A stretch of 64,000 bases of DNA, from the NCBI RefSeq assembly GCF_017837635.1, contig NZ_JAGJRS010000018.1:1-64000 (forward strand), given 5' to 3'. This DNA comes from Frateuria flava. Lineage in GTDB: Bacteria > Pseudomonadota > Gammaproteobacteria > Xanthomonadales > Rhodanobacteraceae. The number at the start of each line of letters is the position of its first letter. The first letter of the stretch is position 1. The position numbers and the translations under genes were made by a program. Under the pieces are notes generated by a model. It was not told the origin of the DNA and did no database searches. It was given only the letters and a program-made list of their open reading frames with translations. Positions 49,953 to 57,659 of this stretch are shown here, piece after piece.

Positions 49953-50270
49953 GTGATCAAGGACATCGACCGTCTCAACCGTCACCTCGATCGCTTCGAA
50001 CGGCGGTTGCCGCGCTGGATCGCCTCGCCCCTGCGCTGGCTGCGCGCGCCCTCGTCGCGCTGGCTGCGCATTCCGGTGGGCGTGCTTCTCATCGTGGGCG
50101 GTTTCTTCAGTTTCCTGCCGCTGCTGGGGTTGTGGATGCTGCCGCTAGGCGTGCTGCTGCTGGCGCAGGACCTGCCGTTCCTGCGCCGCCCCACGCGCTG
50201 GTCGCTGATCGTGCTGGAGCGCCGCTGGCTGCGCTGGAAACGGCGTCGGCGCCAGGCCGGGCGGTCGTAG
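49953..50270 (+). CDS. Small hydrophobic membrane protein
   Basis: A 105-residue protein from GTG 49953 with GGAG seven bases upstream. Basic ends flank about 40 hydrophobic residues (VGVLLIVGGFFSFLPLLGLWMLPLGVLLLAQDLPFL), forming two helices. The C-terminus is very basic (RRWLRWKRRRRQAGRS). Proteins of this kind are common in the order, sometimes mis-annotated as tryptophan synthase beta-like. Its function is unknown. Its TAG stop is the TAG of the GTAGGTGGGC repeat that begins there. Confidence 0.65.
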   Translation: MIKDIDRLNRHLDRFERRLPRWIASPLRWLRAPSSRWLRIPVGVLLIVGGFFSFLPLLGLWMLPLGVLLLAQDLPFLRRPTRWSLIVLERRWLRWKRRRRQAGRS

Positions 50271-50323
50271 GTGGGCTTCGGCCCTCCGCCCTCCGCGGCC
50301 AGCGCTGGCGGGCTGAAGCCCAC
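50271..50323. repeat. GTGGGCTTC..GAAGCCCAC inverted repeat
   Basis: Arms GTGGGCTTCGGCCC and GGGCTGAAGCCCAC. The preceding GTAG supplies the stop codon of the upstream gene. Same family as 51741-51797 and 62791-62855. Confidence 0.7.
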
Positions 50324-50375
50324 CCCGCGACCGCCTTCAGTCGCCATTGGCGAGCGCTACGGCACCCTAGGCCGG

Positions 50376-51482
50376 ATGCGTATCCGAACGCCCGCCCGCG
50401 CCGTCGTCCTGCTTGCGCTGCTGGCCCTGATCGCCGGCTGCGCGCGTCCGCGTGTGGAAGCGCCGCAGCGCCGCCCCGACGAGGTACGCGCACAGATCGT
50501 GCGCCTGCTGCCCGGCGACACCGCCGACCGCGCCGGCTGGGCGACAGACATCTACGCGGCCTTCTCCGCGCTCGACATCGAACCGACCGCCAGCAACCTC
50601 TGCGCCACCCTCGCCGTCGCGGCGCAGGAATCGAATTACCACGCCGAACCGGTGGTCCCTGGCCTGGGCGCCATCGCACGCAAGGAAATCGACCGCCGCG
50701 CCGCCGCCCACCATGTGCCGCAGTTGCTGGTTCGCGCCGCGCTGGCGCTCAAGTCCCCCGACGGCAAAAGCTACGGCGACCGCCTGGCCGCCGTGCGCAC
50801 CGAGCGCGAACTGAGCCGCCTGTACGAGGACTTCATCGGCATGGTGCCGTTGGGCCGCCGCCTGCTGGGCGTCGACAACCCGGTGCACACCGGCGGCCCG
50901 ATGCAGGTGAGCGTGGCCTTCGCCGAGGATTTCGCCGACGACCACACCTATCCGTACCCGGTGGACGGGACCATCCGCCACGAGGTGTTCAGCCGCCGCG
51001 GCGGCCTGTATTTCGGCATCGCCCACCTGCTCGCCTACCCGGCCGATTATCCGCAGATGGTCTACCGGTTCGCCGACTACAACGCCGGCTGGTACGCCAG
51101 CCGCAATGCGGCATTCCAGAACGCACTGAGCGTCGCCACCGGCATCCCGCTCGATTTCGACGGCGACCTGATCCGGTACGACGGCGGCATCGGCGCCACC
51201 GAGCGGGCCGCGCGCACGCTGGCCGCGCGGCTGGACCTGGAGCCGGGCGACATTCACGACGCGCTGGCCGAAGGCGAAAGCCCCGACTTCGTGCGCACCG
51301 CCCTGTACACCCGCGTGTTCGAACTGGCCGATGCCAGCGCACGCAAGCCACTGCCGCGCGCGATGCTGCCGCGCATCCGGCTGGAGAGCCCCAAGATCAC
51401 GCGCAAGCTCACTACCGCGTGGTTTGCCAAACGCGTCGACGGCCGCTACCAGCGCTGCCTGGCGCGGGCCTCACAAGGTTGA
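50376..51482 (+). CDS. DUF1615 lipoprotein
   Basis: A 368-residue lipoprotein with lipobox LIAGC near residue 22. The body fits the DUF1615 family: TLAVAAQESNYHAEPVVPGLGAI, VDNPVHTGGPMQVSVAFAEDFA, and YRFADYNAGWYASRNAAFQ. The Q-E-S and N-A-G-W-Y segments recall lysozyme-like lytic transglycosylase folds, but catalytic activity is not shown. It is likely outer-membrane anchored. It stands alone between repeat elements. ATG 50376 begins just before the basic leader. Confidence 0.85.
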   Translation: MRIRTPARAVVLLALLALIAGCARPRVEAPQRRPDEVRAQIVRLLPGDTADRAGWATDIYAAFSALDIEPTASNLCATLAVAAQESNYHAEPVVPGLGAIARKEIDRRAAAHHVPQLLVRAALALKSPDGKSYGDRLAAVRTERELSRLYEDFIGMVPLGRRLLGVDNPVHTGGPMQVSVAFAEDFADDHTYPYPVDGTIRHEVFSRRGGLYFGIAHLLAYPADYPQMVYRFADYNAGWYASRNAAFQNALSVATGIPLDFDGDLIRYDGGIGATERAARTLAARLDLEPGDIHDALAEGESPDFVRTALYTRVFELADASARKPLPRAMLPRIRLESPKITRKLTTAWFAKRVDGRYQRCLARASQG

Positions 51483-51552
51483 GTCAGCCCCTGCACGGGT
51501 GACCGACGCGCGAGGCGGTACAACGGTTTCCTGCAATCGCAGGAGACCGACG

Positions 51553-51726
51553 ATGGCCGACGACAAGAAGGCGACACGGGACAACGACGCACGCCGCGCA
51601 CTGGACCGCGATTACACCGGCCAGGCGAAAAACGCGCGCGGCGACGCGGTGGAAAACGAACTGGACCGGCAAACCCATCGCCTTCAGCGCGACCACGACA
51701 GCGATTCGCCGAAGCACCGTGAGTGA
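51553..51726 (+). CDS. Small hydrophilic stress-type protein
   Basis: A 57-residue protein with AGGAGA nine bases before the ATG. It is almost all charged or polar (KKATRDNDARRALDRDYTGQ), with no hydrophobic core, signal peptide or Cys, and is probably disordered. Small proteins of this type are often induced in stationary phase or osmotic stress, but no family is recognised. A GTGGGCTTCAGCCCAC hairpin follows 15 bases after the stop and may terminate it. Confidence 0.62.
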   Translation: MADDKKATRDNDARRALDRDYTGQAKNARGDAVENELDRQTHRLQRDHDSDSPKHRE

Positions 51727-51740
51727 TCCGATGACCCCGT

Positions 51741-51797
51741 AGGGTGGGCTTCAGCCCACCGGGCGCTCACCAGAAAAGCGGTGGGCCTCAACCCCAC
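51741..51797. repeat. GGTGGGCTTCAGCCCACC hairpin repeat
   Basis: GGTGGGCT-TC-AGCCCACC is a perfect hairpin (51743-51760), followed by a decayed partner GGTGGGCCTCAACCCCACC. It lies between convergent genes. Confidence 0.7.
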
Positions 51798-51806
51798 CCG
51801 ACAGCG

Positions 51807-53084
51807 TCACGAGGCCTTCTTGTGCCCGACCGGCGCGGCGGCGGGCGGCTCCCAGCCGAACACGCTGCGCCCGCCGTACTCGTGCGAGCGCAGCCGCTCC
51901 TCGGCGATGTACTGCTCCACCGAGGGCCCCCGGGCGTGCCGCTCCAGCCGGCGTGCCTGCTCATCGAGCCGCTTGATCGCCGAAAGTTGTTCGTCGCGGC
52001 CCAGCCTGGCGTTCTCCACCGCGGACTTCAGCACACCGATGGTGTGGTCGTAGACGCGCGTGGGCACGGGGAACGGATGGCGGTCCTTGCCGCCGTGCGC
52101 CAGCGAGAAGCGCGCCGGGTCGCTGAAGCGGCACGGCGTGCCATGCACCACTTCAGCGACCATCGCCAGCGCGCGCACCGTGCGTGCGCCCACGCCCGGC
52201 ACCTGCAGCAGCCCGGTGAAGTCGCGCGGGCCGTTTTCCGCGGCGGCGGCGAGTGCGCCATGCAGGCGGCGCGTGACGACGTCGCTGCCGCGCACGTCGT
52301 GGTGGTCAGGCATCACCAGGTGGGGCAACAGGCCCAGTTGCAGCGGTGCGTCGACCGGCGGCTCGGGCGCCGCCCTGCCTTCGATCCGGCTGAACTCCCG
52401 CGCCACGCCATCGGGCCCGAGCGTGCCGAGCAGTTCCAGCTGCGCCAGCCGCGAGGCCTGCGCGCGATGGTCGGCCAGGTTGACGATGCGTCCCTGCCCC
52501 GGCCCATCGACCGCGGCGTGCGGATCGTCGACGAAGCTCTTCAGGTTTTCCGACAGCCAGTGATAGCGCCGCGCCTGCCGGCGCTCGCCATTCATGCCCT
52601 GCTGCACCACCACCCACTGGCCGTCGTCGGTCACCACGAAGCCGTGCAGGTAGAGATCGAAGCCGTCCTGCACCGCGGCGCTGTCGACCTTGGCCACCAG
52701 CCGGCTCGCGCCCGCCAGCGCCGCGCCGTCGAAGCCGACCCTTTCGCCGATCGCCACCAGTTCGCCGGGCGTGGCGCGCGAGTGCTTGCCGCGCCCGCCG
52801 CAGACATGGATGCCCAGTTCGTTCGACAGCGGCGCCAGGCCGCGCTTGAGCGCGCCGATCACGCTGGTGGTGATGCCCGAGGAATGCCAGTCCATGCCCA
52901 TCACCGCGCCGAAGGACTGGAACCAGAAGGGATGCGCCAGGCGGCGCAGGAACTCGTCGCGGCCGTATTCGCGCACGATCGCCTCGGCCATCAGTGCGCC
53001 GAGCCGGGTCATCCGGTCCGCCAGCCAGCGCGGCACGCGCCCGCCATGCAGCGGCAGGTCGGCGCTTCCGGATCGTCGGGTCAT
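51807..53084 (-). CDS. DUF763 protein with helix-hairpin-helix motif
   Basis: A 425-residue cytoplasmic protein of the DUF763 family, known mainly from archaea and scattered bacteria. N-terminal RSGSADLPLHGGRVPRWLADRM and FWFQSFGAVMGMDWHSSGITTSV are family features. Near residues 285-310 a helix-hairpin-helix motif (LLQVPGVGARTVRALAMVAEVV) implies DNA binding, as in HhH DNA glycosylases and nucleases. The function is unknown; a DNA-repair role is a reasonable inference. ATG 53084 has GGAG ten bases upstream. It is divergent from amgK. Confidence 0.83.
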   Translation of the reverse strand: MTRRSGSADLPLHGGRVPRWLADRMTRLGALMAEAIVREYGRDEFLRRLAHPFWFQSFGAVMGMDWHSSGITTSVIGALKRGLAPLSNELGIHVCGGRGKHSRATPGELVAIGERVGFDGAALAGASRLVAKVDSAAVQDGFDLYLHGFVVTDDGQWVVVQQGMNGERRQARRYHWLSENLKSFVDDPHAAVDGPGQGRIVNLADHRAQASRLAQLELLGTLGPDGVAREFSRIEGRAAPEPPVDAPLQLGLLPHLVMPDHHDVRGSDVVTRRLHGALAAAAENGPRDFTGLLQVPGVGARTVRALAMVAEVVHGTPCRFSDPARFSLAHGGKDRHPFPVPTRVYDHTIGVLKSAVENARLGRDEQLSAIKRLDEQARRLERHARGPSVEQYIAEERLRSHEYGGRSVFGWEPPAAAPVGHKKAS

Positions 53085-53225
53085 GCGAACGGGGCTCCAG
53101 CGGAAGAACAACATCTGAGGTGATGGCGAGTATCGCAAAGCGCCGTCTCACCGGATGAACCTGCGCCAGCCAGCCGCGGCACCCACCGATGGACCGCGCG
53201 CGCGCCGGCTCGCTAAGCTGACGCG

Positions 53226-54350
53226 ATGCCCGCGACCGACCTGCCCATGACCGCCTCCGACCGCGCCGCCGCCCGCCTGGACTGGGCCCGCGCCACACTG
53301 CACGACGACACGCTGACCCTGGCGCCGGCCTCGTCCGATGCCAGCTTCCGCAGCTACTGGCGGCCGCTGCAGGAGGATGGCTGGATCGTCATGGATTCCC
53401 CACCCGCGCTGGAAGATCCCGCGCCGTGGGTCGCCATCGGGGCACGCCTGCGCGAGGCCGGATTGCGCGCTCCGGTCGTGCTGGCGCAGGACCCGGCCCA
53501 GGGCTTCCTGCTCATCGAGGACCTGGGCCGGCAGGACTACCTCTCCGGCCTGGACGAGCACACCGCCGATGCGCTCTACGGCAAGGCCATGGATGCCCTC
53601 TTGCGCATCCAGACGCACGTCGACGGCTCGGACCTGCCGCCCTACAACCACGCCTTCCTGCAGCGCGAACTCGAACTGATGCCCGAGTGGTTCCTGCAGC
53701 GCCACCTCGGCTACACGCCCGAGTGCGAGGAGTGGGACGTGATCGAGCAGGCCTTCACCGTGCTGCTGCACAGCGCCGCCGAGCAGCCGCGCGTGTTCGT
53801 GCATCGCGATTTCCACAGCCGCAACCTCATGCGGACCGACGACCGACCGGCAGGCCCGCTGGGGAAGGTTTGCCTCACGCCCTTCCTCGAAGCCGACCCG
53901 CGCGCGGAGCGCCGGGATGCGGCCAAGCCGCCGATGCTGTGGAGCCCCGGCATCATCGACTTCCAGGGCGCCTTGCACGGCCCGCTCGCCTACGACCTGG
54001 CCTCGCTGCTGCGCGACTGCTACATCGCCTGGGACGAGGCGCGCGTGACGCAATGGGTCGAACAGTACCGCCAGCGCGCGCAGCAGGCGGGCCTGCTCGA
54101 TGCGTCGGTCGACCCGGCGCGCTTCCAGCGCTGGTTCGACCTGATCGGCCTGCAGCGCCACATCAAGGTTCTCGGGATCTTCTGCCGGCTCTGGTACCGC
54201 GACGGCAAGCGCGGCTACCTCGCCGACCTGCCGCGCGTACTCGGCTACGTGCTCGGCGTCGCGCGCCGCTATCCGGAGCTTACCGACCTGGCCGCGCTGG
54301 TCGAGCGCTGCGTGGGCGTGCGCGACATCACCGTGCCGGCCACCGCATGA
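53226..54350 (+). CDS. amgK: N-acetylmuramate/N-acetylglucosamine kinase (AmgK-like)
   Basis: A 374-residue aminoglycoside-phosphotransferase-fold kinase that phosphorylates the anomeric carbon of recycled MurNAc. The Brenner catalytic loop is FVHRDFHSRNLM with Asp195, and the metal-binding Asp245 is in IIDFQGALHGPLAYDLASL. The two Asp are 50 residues apart; a 25-30-residue insert (RPAGPLGKVCLTPFLEADPR region) makes that gap longer than usual. N-terminal ASFRSYWRPLQ is the nucleotide loop. It overlaps murU by four bases. Confidence 0.88.
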   Translation: MPATDLPMTASDRAAARLDWARATLHDDTLTLAPASSDASFRSYWRPLQEDGWIVMDSPPALEDPAPWVAIGARLREAGLRAPVVLAQDPAQGFLLIEDLGRQDYLSGLDEHTADALYGKAMDALLRIQTHVDGSDLPPYNHAFLQRELELMPEWFLQRHLGYTPECEEWDVIEQAFTVLLHSAAEQPRVFVHRDFHSRNLMRTDDRPAGPLGKVCLTPFLEADPRAERRDAAKPPMLWSPGIIDFQGALHGPLAYDLASLLRDCYIAWDEARVTQWVEQYRQRAQQAGLLDASVDPARFQRWFDLIGLQRHIKVLGIFCRLWYRDGKRGYLADLPRVLGYVLGVARRYPELTDLAALVERCVGVRDITVPATA

Positions 54351-55051
54351 GGCACGCGCTGATCTTCGCCGCGGGCCTGGGCGAGCGCATGCGCCCGCTC
54401 ACCGACCACACGCCCAAGCCGCTGCTCGAAGCCGGCGGCAAGCCGCTGGTCGCCTGGCATCTGGAGAAGCTCGCCGCCGCCGGCGTGCACTACGTGGTGA
54501 TCAATACCTCGCATCTGGCCGAGCAGTTCCCCGAGGCACTCGGCGACGGCAGCCGCTGGGGCCTGCGCATCCGCTATGCGTACGAAGGCCCGACGCCGCT
54601 GGAAACCGGCGGCGGCATGCTCAACGCGCTGTCGCTGCTGGGCGAGGCGCCCTTCATCGCGGTCAACGGCGACATCCACAGTGACGTCGACTACGTATCG
54701 CTGCCGGTCGAGCCGCAGGGTTTGGCGCACCTGGTGATGGTCGACAATCCGGCCCATCACCCGGGCGGCGACTTCGGCCTGGACGTGCACGGGATCCTGC
54801 ATGGCGACGCACACACCCGGCTGACCTTCAGCGGCATCGGCGTCTACCGCCCGACGCTGCTGCAGGACTGGCGTCAGGCGATCGGCGAGGCGCCCGGCGC
54901 GGAAGCCACGCCGCCACGCTTCAAGCTCGCGCCGCTGCTGCGCCGCGCGATGGCCGGCGGCCGGGTGCATGGCACGCACCACCGCGGCGCCTGGACCGAC
55001 GTCGGGACGCCCGCGCGCCTTGCCGAACTCGACGGGCGCCTGCGCAGCTAG
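54347..55051 (+). CDS. murU: N-acetylmuramate alpha-1-phosphate uridylyltransferase
   Basis: A 234-residue nucleotidyltransferase that converts MurNAc-1-phosphate to UDP-MurNAc, completing a recycling route that bypasses the fosfomycin-sensitive MurA step. The signature LIFAAGLGERMRPLTDHTPK and FIAVNGDIHSDVD are present, as is the C-terminal WTDVGTPARLAELDGRL. Length matches P. putida MurU. ATG 54347 overlaps the end of amgK, so they are coupled. No promoter other than that before amgK is needed. Confidence 0.92.
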   Translation: MRHALIFAAGLGERMRPLTDHTPKPLLEAGGKPLVAWHLEKLAAAGVHYVVINTSHLAEQFPEALGDGSRWGLRIRYAYEGPTPLETGGGMLNALSLLGEAPFIAVNGDIHSDVDYVSLPVEPQGLAHLVMVDNPAHHPGGDFGLDVHGILHGDAHTRLTFSGIGVYRPTLLQDWRQAIGEAPGAEATPPRFKLAPLLRRAMAGGRVHGTHHRGAWTDVGTPARLAELDGRLRS

Positions 55052-55210
55052 CAGGCAGTCAGGTCCCGGTGCGACGGCAAGACCGCCGGGGCGCGGGCAG
55101 TGAACCGCCAGCCGCCCGTACTGCCGGCAGGCGTACGCCTGGCCGGCCGCCGCAGCGATGACGCGGCCTGCATTGGGGCCACTCTATAGTTCAAGCAACG
55201 CGCCACTTCC

Positions 55211-56680
55211 ATGGAAGAGAACGAACGCATGCGCCCTGATTCGCCAATGGCCCGACGGGTACGCGAATACGACTGGGGCGCCACCGCGCTGGGCCCGCTC
55301 GAACGCTGGCCCCAGCCGCTGCGCACGGTGGTCGACCTGATGCTCTCGTCGAACCTGCCCATGGTGATGGCGTGGGGGCCGGATGCGCAGCTGATCTACA
55401 ACGATGCGTACGCCGACTTCGCTGGCGGACGGGATCCCTACCTGCTCGGCACCAACGTGCTTGAAGCGTGGCCGGAGGTAGCCGACTTCAACCGGCACGT
55501 GCTGGAGGTGACGCTGGCCGGGAAGCCACTGTCCTACAAGGACCAGCGGCTCGTGCTGTTCCGCAACGGCCACGCCGAGGACGTCTGGCTCGACCTCGAC
55601 TACATCCCGCTGCGCGATGCCGAGGGCGTCCCGCGCGGCTTCCTCGCCACCGTGGTGGAAACCACCGCGCGGATGAACGCCGAGCGCGCCTACCACCGCG
55701 CCCGCGAACAGGTCGAGCGGGCACTGGATGCCGGCGCGGTCATCGGCACCTGGCTGTGGGACGTGCGCGCCAACCGCGCCACCGCCGACCACCGCTTCGC
55801 GCGCACCTTCTCGATCGACCCGGAGCAGGCCGCCGCCGGCGTGCCGATCGAATTCTTCATGGAGCGCATCCATCCACAGGATGTACCGGAAGTGGAGGTG
55901 CGCTTTGGCGAGAGCATCCGCCACGGAACGCCCTACCGCTGCCAGTACCGGGTCCGGCAGCCGGACGGCGACTACCTCTGGGTCGAGGCCTCCGGCCGCT
56001 GCGAACACGACGAGGACGGCAAGCCCACGTTCTTTCCCGGGCTGATGGTCGACGTGCACGAGAGCAAGCTTGCCGAGCAGCAACAACGCATCATGATCAA
56101 CGAGCTCAACCACCGGGTGAAGAACACGCTGGCGATCGTGCAGTCGCTCGCGGTGCAGTCCTTCACTGGCGCCACCTCGGTGGAGAGCGCCGCCGAGGTG
56201 TTCAACGCGCGACTGATCTCGCTGTCGCAAGCGCATGACGTGTTGACCCGCGAACACTGGCACAGCGCGCTGCTGGGCGACCTGGTCGAGCAGATGATCC
56301 GCTCGCACGGGTTCCTCGCAAGCGAGCGCTTCGACGTCGCGGGGCCGCGCGTGCGGCTGTCACCGCAGAACGCGCTGTCGTTCGCCATCGCGCTGCACGA
56401 GCTGGCCACCAATGCGATCAAATATGGCGCGCTGGGCGATCGCGGTGGTGGCGTGCGCATCCACTGGCGCCTGGCCGAGGCCAACGGCCGGCGCATGCTG
56501 CACCTGGACTGGATCGAGCATGGCGGTCCGCCGGTGCGCCCGCCGGCCCGCAAGGGATTCGGCACCCGCCTGATCGAGGGCAGCCTCAACCCGGCGCGCA
56601 ACGGTGCGGTGAGCCTTGACTACCGCGAAAGCGGCCTGGTCTGCCATATCGCGGTGCCGTTGCCGGATGTGGACGAGTAG
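55211..56680 (+). CDS. PAS-domain HWE-type sensor histidine kinase
   Basis: A 489-residue soluble kinase. An N-terminal PAS-like domain (residues 10-150) is paralogous to that of the hybrid kinase at 3.6-6.2 kb (shared YNDAYADF/YNDAYRPL pattern). A second PAS domain covers 165-285. The HWE/HisKA_2 domain has phospho-His301 in NELNHRVKNTLAIVQSL, and the ATP-binding domain has the N-box ALHELATNAIKYGAL. The HWE family is associated with stress or light responses and often lacks a fused receiver. No response regulator is adjacent. Start 55211 or 55229 cannot be separated with confidence. Confidence 0.86.
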   Translation: MEENERMRPDSPMARRVREYDWGATALGPLERWPQPLRTVVDLMLSSNLPMVMAWGPDAQLIYNDAYADFAGGRDPYLLGTNVLEAWPEVADFNRHVLEVTLAGKPLSYKDQRLVLFRNGHAEDVWLDLDYIPLRDAEGVPRGFLATVVETTARMNAERAYHRAREQVERALDAGAVIGTWLWDVRANRATADHRFARTFSIDPEQAAAGVPIEFFMERIHPQDVPEVEVRFGESIRHGTPYRCQYRVRQPDGDYLWVEASGRCEHDEDGKPTFFPGLMVDVHESKLAEQQQRIMINELNHRVKNTLAIVQSLAVQSFTGATSVESAAEVFNARLISLSQAHDVLTREHWHSALLGDLVEQMIRSHGFLASERFDVAGPRVRLSPQNALSFAIALHELATNAIKYGALGDRGGGVRIHWRLAEANGRRMLHLDWIEHGGPPVRPPARKGFGTRLIEGSLNPARNGAVSLDYRESGLVCHIAVPLPDVDE

Positions 56681-56750
56681 GCACGGGCCTCCGTCCGCGC
56701 GGTGAGGCAGGCGCGGCTCCGCCTGCAGCCGCGCCCGTCCGTCGTCCGTC

Positions 56751-57659
56751 CTACAGGGCCGGCGTGAATCCGCCGCGGCGCGGTGCCAGCGAGCGCCCGA
56801 CCGCGGCCAGCGCAAACAGGCGTGCGATGCGCATCCAGCCCACGGCAAGCACCGCCAGTTCGGCGAACAGCAATGCCAGCAGGAAGCCACCCAGCCCCAC
56901 CGCCGGCGTATGCACGCGACCCACGCCGCAGGCCAGCGCGATCGCCGAGCCGATGGCGCCGATCAGCAGGTAACTGAGCAGCGTACCCAGCGGGCGGCGC
57001 AGCAGCTGCATGAAGCCGCGGCCCAGCGCACGGGTCGCCGAGCGCAGGCCGGGATCGACGATGAACGCGGCGCGGGCCGATTCCACCGTCGCATGGGCCA
57101 GCACGAACAGTACCGCGAGCACCCACAGCGCGGTGTTCGTGTAACGGTCGGCGGCGCTCTGCAACACCGCGTGCTCGCCCGACTTGTGCGCGGCACCGAT
57201 CGCCATCGCACCCAGGCCGATGGCGATGGCGTAGGGCAGCAGCGACCACAGCATCAGGCGGAACATGCGGCCGTACTCGATCACGCCGGACTGCAGCAGC
57301 TGGCCGAAGCCCAGCGCACGGCCGGCACGTCCGGTCGCCACCGTCATGCCGGTCAGGAACGGGCCGAGCAACAGCGCGAACACGGTCGCCAGCAGCAGCG
57401 AGCCGTGCAGTGCGGCGCCGCTGTCGCCCAGTTTGTCCACCACGTCGCCGAAAGCCAGCCCGTCGAAGCGCTGGGCCCAGTCGGCCGCATGCACGGAGCG
57501 GTCGAGCAGGTCGGCCAGCGTGCGCCACACCGGCAGCGCGGCCAGCGCCGTGGGCAGCAGCAACAGCACCAGCCACAACAACAGGAGGCGCCACTGCAGG
57601 GCCGCCACGGGCGCGAGCATCACGGCGCCCACATCGGTACGTCGGGTCGAGGTCATCAT
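56751..57659 (-). CDS. Multi-pass membrane protein coupled to an M1 peptidase
   Basis: A 302-residue integral membrane protein with about six hydrophobic helices (LLLLWLVLLLLPTALAAL, LLLATVFALLLGPFLTGMT, LWSLLPYAIAIGLGAMAIG, LWVLAVLFVLAHATV, LLSYLLIGAIGSAIALACG, LGGFLLALLFAELAVLAVG). ATG 57659 overlaps the stop of the upstream peptidase gene (TGATG), so the two are co-translated. The family is not recognised. Coupling to a periplasmic aminopeptidase-like protein suggests a shared envelope function. Confidence 0.72.
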   Translation of the reverse strand: MMTSTRRTDVGAVMLAPVAALQWRLLLLWLVLLLLPTALAALPVWRTLADLLDRSVHAADWAQRFDGLAFGDVVDKLGDSGAALHGSLLLATVFALLLGPFLTGMTVATGRAGRALGFGQLLQSGVIEYGRMFRLMLWSLLPYAIAIGLGAMAIGAAHKSGEHAVLQSAADRYTNTALWVLAVLFVLAHATVESARAAFIVDPGLRSATRALGRGFMQLLRRPLGTLLSYLLIGAIGSAIALACGVGRVHTPAVGLGGFLLALLFAELAVLAVGWMRIARLFALAAVGRSLAPRRGGFTPAL

